A stretch of 64,000 nt of DNA from NCBI RefSeq assembly GCF_008312835.1, contig NZ_VSKS01000004.1:310001-374000 (forward strand), in the 5' to 3' direction. Both the position numbers and the translations under genes were made by a program. Below, piece after piece: positions 62,026 to 64,000 of this stretch; the first letter of the stretch is position 1; each line of letters begins with the position of its first letter. The DNA is from Streptomyces marokkonensis. Its GTDB lineage: Bacteria > Actinomycetota > Actinomycetes > Streptomycetales > Streptomycetaceae. The notes beneath the pieces were generated by a model. That model did no database searches. It had not been told where the DNA came from and saw nothing but the letters and a program-made list of their open reading frames with translations.

Positions 62026-64000
62026 TCAGACCTCCTTGGCCTGCTCGATCATCCGGTCCACGACCCGCTTGGAGGCGTGGCCGTCGTCCAGGTCGCAGAA
62101 CAGGTGGTGGAACCGCGCGAAGCGCTCCTCGTACTCGGCGGACACCTTGTCGATGTCGCGGATCGCCGTGACCAGCTCCTCGGAGGTGGCGATCAGCGGA
62201 CCGGGGGAGTCCTTCTCGAAGTCGAAGTAGAAGCCGCGCAGCGTGTCCCGGTAGTGCTCCAGGTCGTACGTGAAGAACAGCATGGGCCGCTTCAGATGGG
62301 CGTAGTCGAACATCACGGACGAGTAGTCCGTGATCATCATGTCCGCCGCCAGGTACAGGTCGGCGATGTCCGGGTACTCCGAGGCGTCCCACACGAAGCC
62401 GTTGCCGGCGCCGGGCACGGCGTCGACGACGTTGGAGTGGCGCCGGATCAGCAGCACATGGTCCTCACCCAGGCGGCGACGGGCGTCCTCGAGGTCGATC
62501 CGCAGGTCGAACAGGTACTGCCCGGCGCTGTGCGACTGGTCGTCCCGCCAGGTCGGCGCGTACAGCACGACCTTCTTGCCGCTCGGGATCCCGAGCGTCT
62601 CCCGCACCTTCTCCGCGATCTTGTCGCGGTCGGGCGAGTACAGGTAGTCGTTGCGCGGGTAACCGGCCTCGAGGATCTCCCCGTCGTACGAGAAGGCCCG
62701 CTTGAGGATCGGCGTGGAGAACCGGTTGGAGGAGACCAGCAGGCTCCAGTTCTTCGCCTCGAGCGCCAGACGGTTCTGGTACTCGCGGTCGAAGTACAGC
62801 GTCTCGATGTCGTGGCCGATCTTCTTCAGCATCGTGCCGTGCCAGGTCTGCACGATGACCTGGCCGGGCCGGCGCTCCACCCACTCGGGCAGGTGCCCGT
62901 TGGTGACGATGTACCGGGAGGTGGCCAGTGCCTCGAACCACTCGCGGCCCCACATGCGCACCTTGTCGGCGGTGGGCGGCAGCACCACCTGGCCGTCGCG
63001 CACGGCCCACAGGAACTTCATGTCGCTGCCGCGGCGCAGCAGTTCCTCGTGCATCGCCCGCGGGCTGTCGGAGTACTGCTTGCCGTTGTAGCTGAGGAAG
63101 AACACCTGGTCGCGCAGCGGCTGCCGGCGGCCCGCGTCGTACACCTCGCGGCGCATCTGGAGCTGGCGGTAGGGTCCGCGCTCCAGGTCGCCGAGCTCGG
63201 AGCGGCAGTTGAGCTGCGGGTAGTCGCTCCAGCGGTTCTCGAACCAGTAGCGGCGGCCGCCCAGTTCGCTGTGCAGCGGGAACTGGGGCAGGGCGAGCCG
63301 GTCGATGACGAACTGGGCGTCCGGAACGTCCGGGTTCGTGGAGCGCAGCAGCAGGTTCCAGCGGCCGGCCTTCAGCGGCACCTGACCGGAACCGCCCATC
63401 ACGGACGGGTCGAAGGCCACGGTGAACGTGCCGTCCTCGGACCAGTCGGCGGACGCCGTGCGCTCGTCGAAGCGGTTGGTCGCCTTGAGGACGAGGTCGG
63501 AGCCCACGAGTTCCCGGCTGCCGTGGCCGCGCACCACAAGCTGCCCGTTCTCCAGGGCGATCCCGGAGAGCACGGCGCGGCGCGTCCGGCCGGTGATCTT
63601 CAGATAGCCGTTGTGACCGGACGCCACGGAGATCTCCCGGTGGGCGCCCGCCTCACCGAAGGAGGCCGGCAGGTCGAAGGACAGATCCTCCAGGCCCTCC
63701 CGGACCACGCTGCTGAACTGGCGCTCCGTGCCGTCCGGGGCGGTGGCCACCAGGACCGTGCTCCACCGGCGGCGGTCCGGCTGGGCCTGGTCGTCGACCG
63801 TGCTGGTGCTCAGCAGGGCCACGTCCTCGAGCGGGACCCGCGTACGGAACGTCGTGCCGCCGCCCTGCCGCGCCACCTCGACGGGATAGTGGCGCACCTC
63901 GCCGCTCTTCCCGTGGCTGAGGCGGAACGTCACGGTCTCCCCGGCCTTCAGCGGCTCGCGGACGTCACCGCTGATCTCCACCGCGTCGCCGTCCAGCCGG
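62026..64000 (-). CDS. CDP-glycerol glycerophosphotransferase-like (TagF/TagB family), 5' part missing
   Basis: 658 codons are visible; the start lies beyond the right edge. The upstream 270 residues are beta-rich (FRLSHGKSGEVRHYPVEV and others), like the appended domains of Streptomyces wall-polymer enzymes. The C-terminal 360 residues are the GT-B glycerophosphotransferase: WHGTMLKKIGHD (catalytic His, about 260 residues before... the donor site), LYAPTWRDDQS, RRHSNVVD and MITDYSSVMFDYA, which binds the CDP-polyol phosphates. It polymerises polyol-phosphate units in teichoic-acid-like polymers. An internal GTG at 63981 is not a credible start because the reading frame and domain continue past it. 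Confidence 0.88.
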   Translation of the reverse strand, partial: RLDGDAVEISGDVREPLKAGETVTFRLSHGKSGEVRHYPVEVARQGGGTTFRTRVPLEDVALLSTSTVDDQAQPDRRRWSTVLVATAPDGTERQFSSVVREGLEDLSFDLPASFGEAGAHREISVASGHNGYLKITGRTRRAVLSGIALENGQLVVRGHGSRELVGSDLVLKATNRFDERTASADWSEDGTFTVAFDPSVMGGSGQVPLKAGRWNLLLRSTNPDVPDAQFVIDRLALPQFPLHSELGGRRYWFENRWSDYPQLNCRSELGDLERGPYRQLQMRREVYDAGRRQPLRDQVFFLSYNGKQYSDSPRAMHEELLRRGSDMKFLWAVRDGQVVLPPTADKVRMWGREWFEALATSRYIVTNGHLPEWVERRPGQVIVQTWHGTMLKKIGHDIETLYFDREYQNRLALEAKNWSLLVSSNRFSTPILKRAFSYDGEILEAGYPRNDYLYSPDRDKIAEKVRETLGIPSGKKVVLYAPTWRDDQSHSAGQYLFDLRIDLEDARRRLGEDHVLLIRRHSNVVDAVPGAGNGFVWDASEYPDIADLYLAADMMITDYSSVMFDYAHLKRPMLFFTYDLEHYRDTLRGFYFDFEKDSPGPLIATSEELVTAIRDIDKVSAEYEERFARFHHLFCDLDDGHASKRVVDRMIEQAKEV

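Overview
The window is a high-GC actinobacterial chromosome segment, almost certainly Streptomyces. The signs are very high GC in coding and non-coding DNA, frequent GTG starts, and a core gene order (tig, clpP1-clpP2-clpX, valS, folC, ndk, mreBCD, pbp2, rodA, radical SAM, rne, rplU, rpmA, obg) that I recall from the S. coelicolor SCO2595-SCO2643 interval. No search was run, so family names rest on motifs and recall.

Left part (1-19.8 kb): a truncated secreted subtilisin-like protease, then a CGNR regulator divergent from a VOC / flavin-split-barrel / NUDIX run. Next come an AbiEi/DUF559-like protein, aminopeptidase N, a CPWA-type DsbA-fold protein and a small cysteine-rich protein. Two related amino-acid permeases flank a BioY biotin transporter. 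They are followed by RpiB, a Nei-type glycosylase, an Eis-like acetyltransferase, a membrane SpoIIE-type phosphatase, a small alarmone-hydrolase-like HD protein and a membrane acyltransferase.

At 19.8-21.7 kb lies the wreck of a tRNA-integrated element. A 41-nt copy of the 3' half of tRNA-Gly(TCC) sits at 19854-19894, and the intact tRNA is at 21639-21712. Between them are the C-terminal end of a tyrosine integrase, an N-terminally truncated NUDIX gene and one intact unknown gene. A tRNA-Pro(TGG) follows.

The middle (22-45.6 kb) is core: proteostasis (trigger factor, two ClpP paralogues, ClpX), two tandem Pro/Gln-rich membrane proteins, ValS, FolC, Ndk, then the elongation / spore-wall cluster mreB-mreC-mreD-pbp2-rodA, a CYTH-CHAD protein and a TIGR03960-type radical SAM protein.

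The right part (45.6-64 kb) has an accessory insert between the radical SAM gene and its usual DUF2344 partner. It holds a class I terpene synthase, a PAS-GAF-SpoIIE phosphatase and a membrane protein with short tandem repeats. After DUF2344 come a giant RNase E/G, a nucleotidyltransferase overlapping a glycerol-1-phosphate-dehydrogenase-like gene, then rplU-rpmA-obg. The window ends with a family 2 glycosyltransferase convergent with a CDP-glycerol glycerophosphotransferase-like gene that runs off the edge. The last four non-ribosomal genes together suggest synthesis of a teichoic-acid-like wall polymer.

Most transcription units end in strong GC hairpins. Several control regions carry clear inverted or direct repeats, and these are listed separately.
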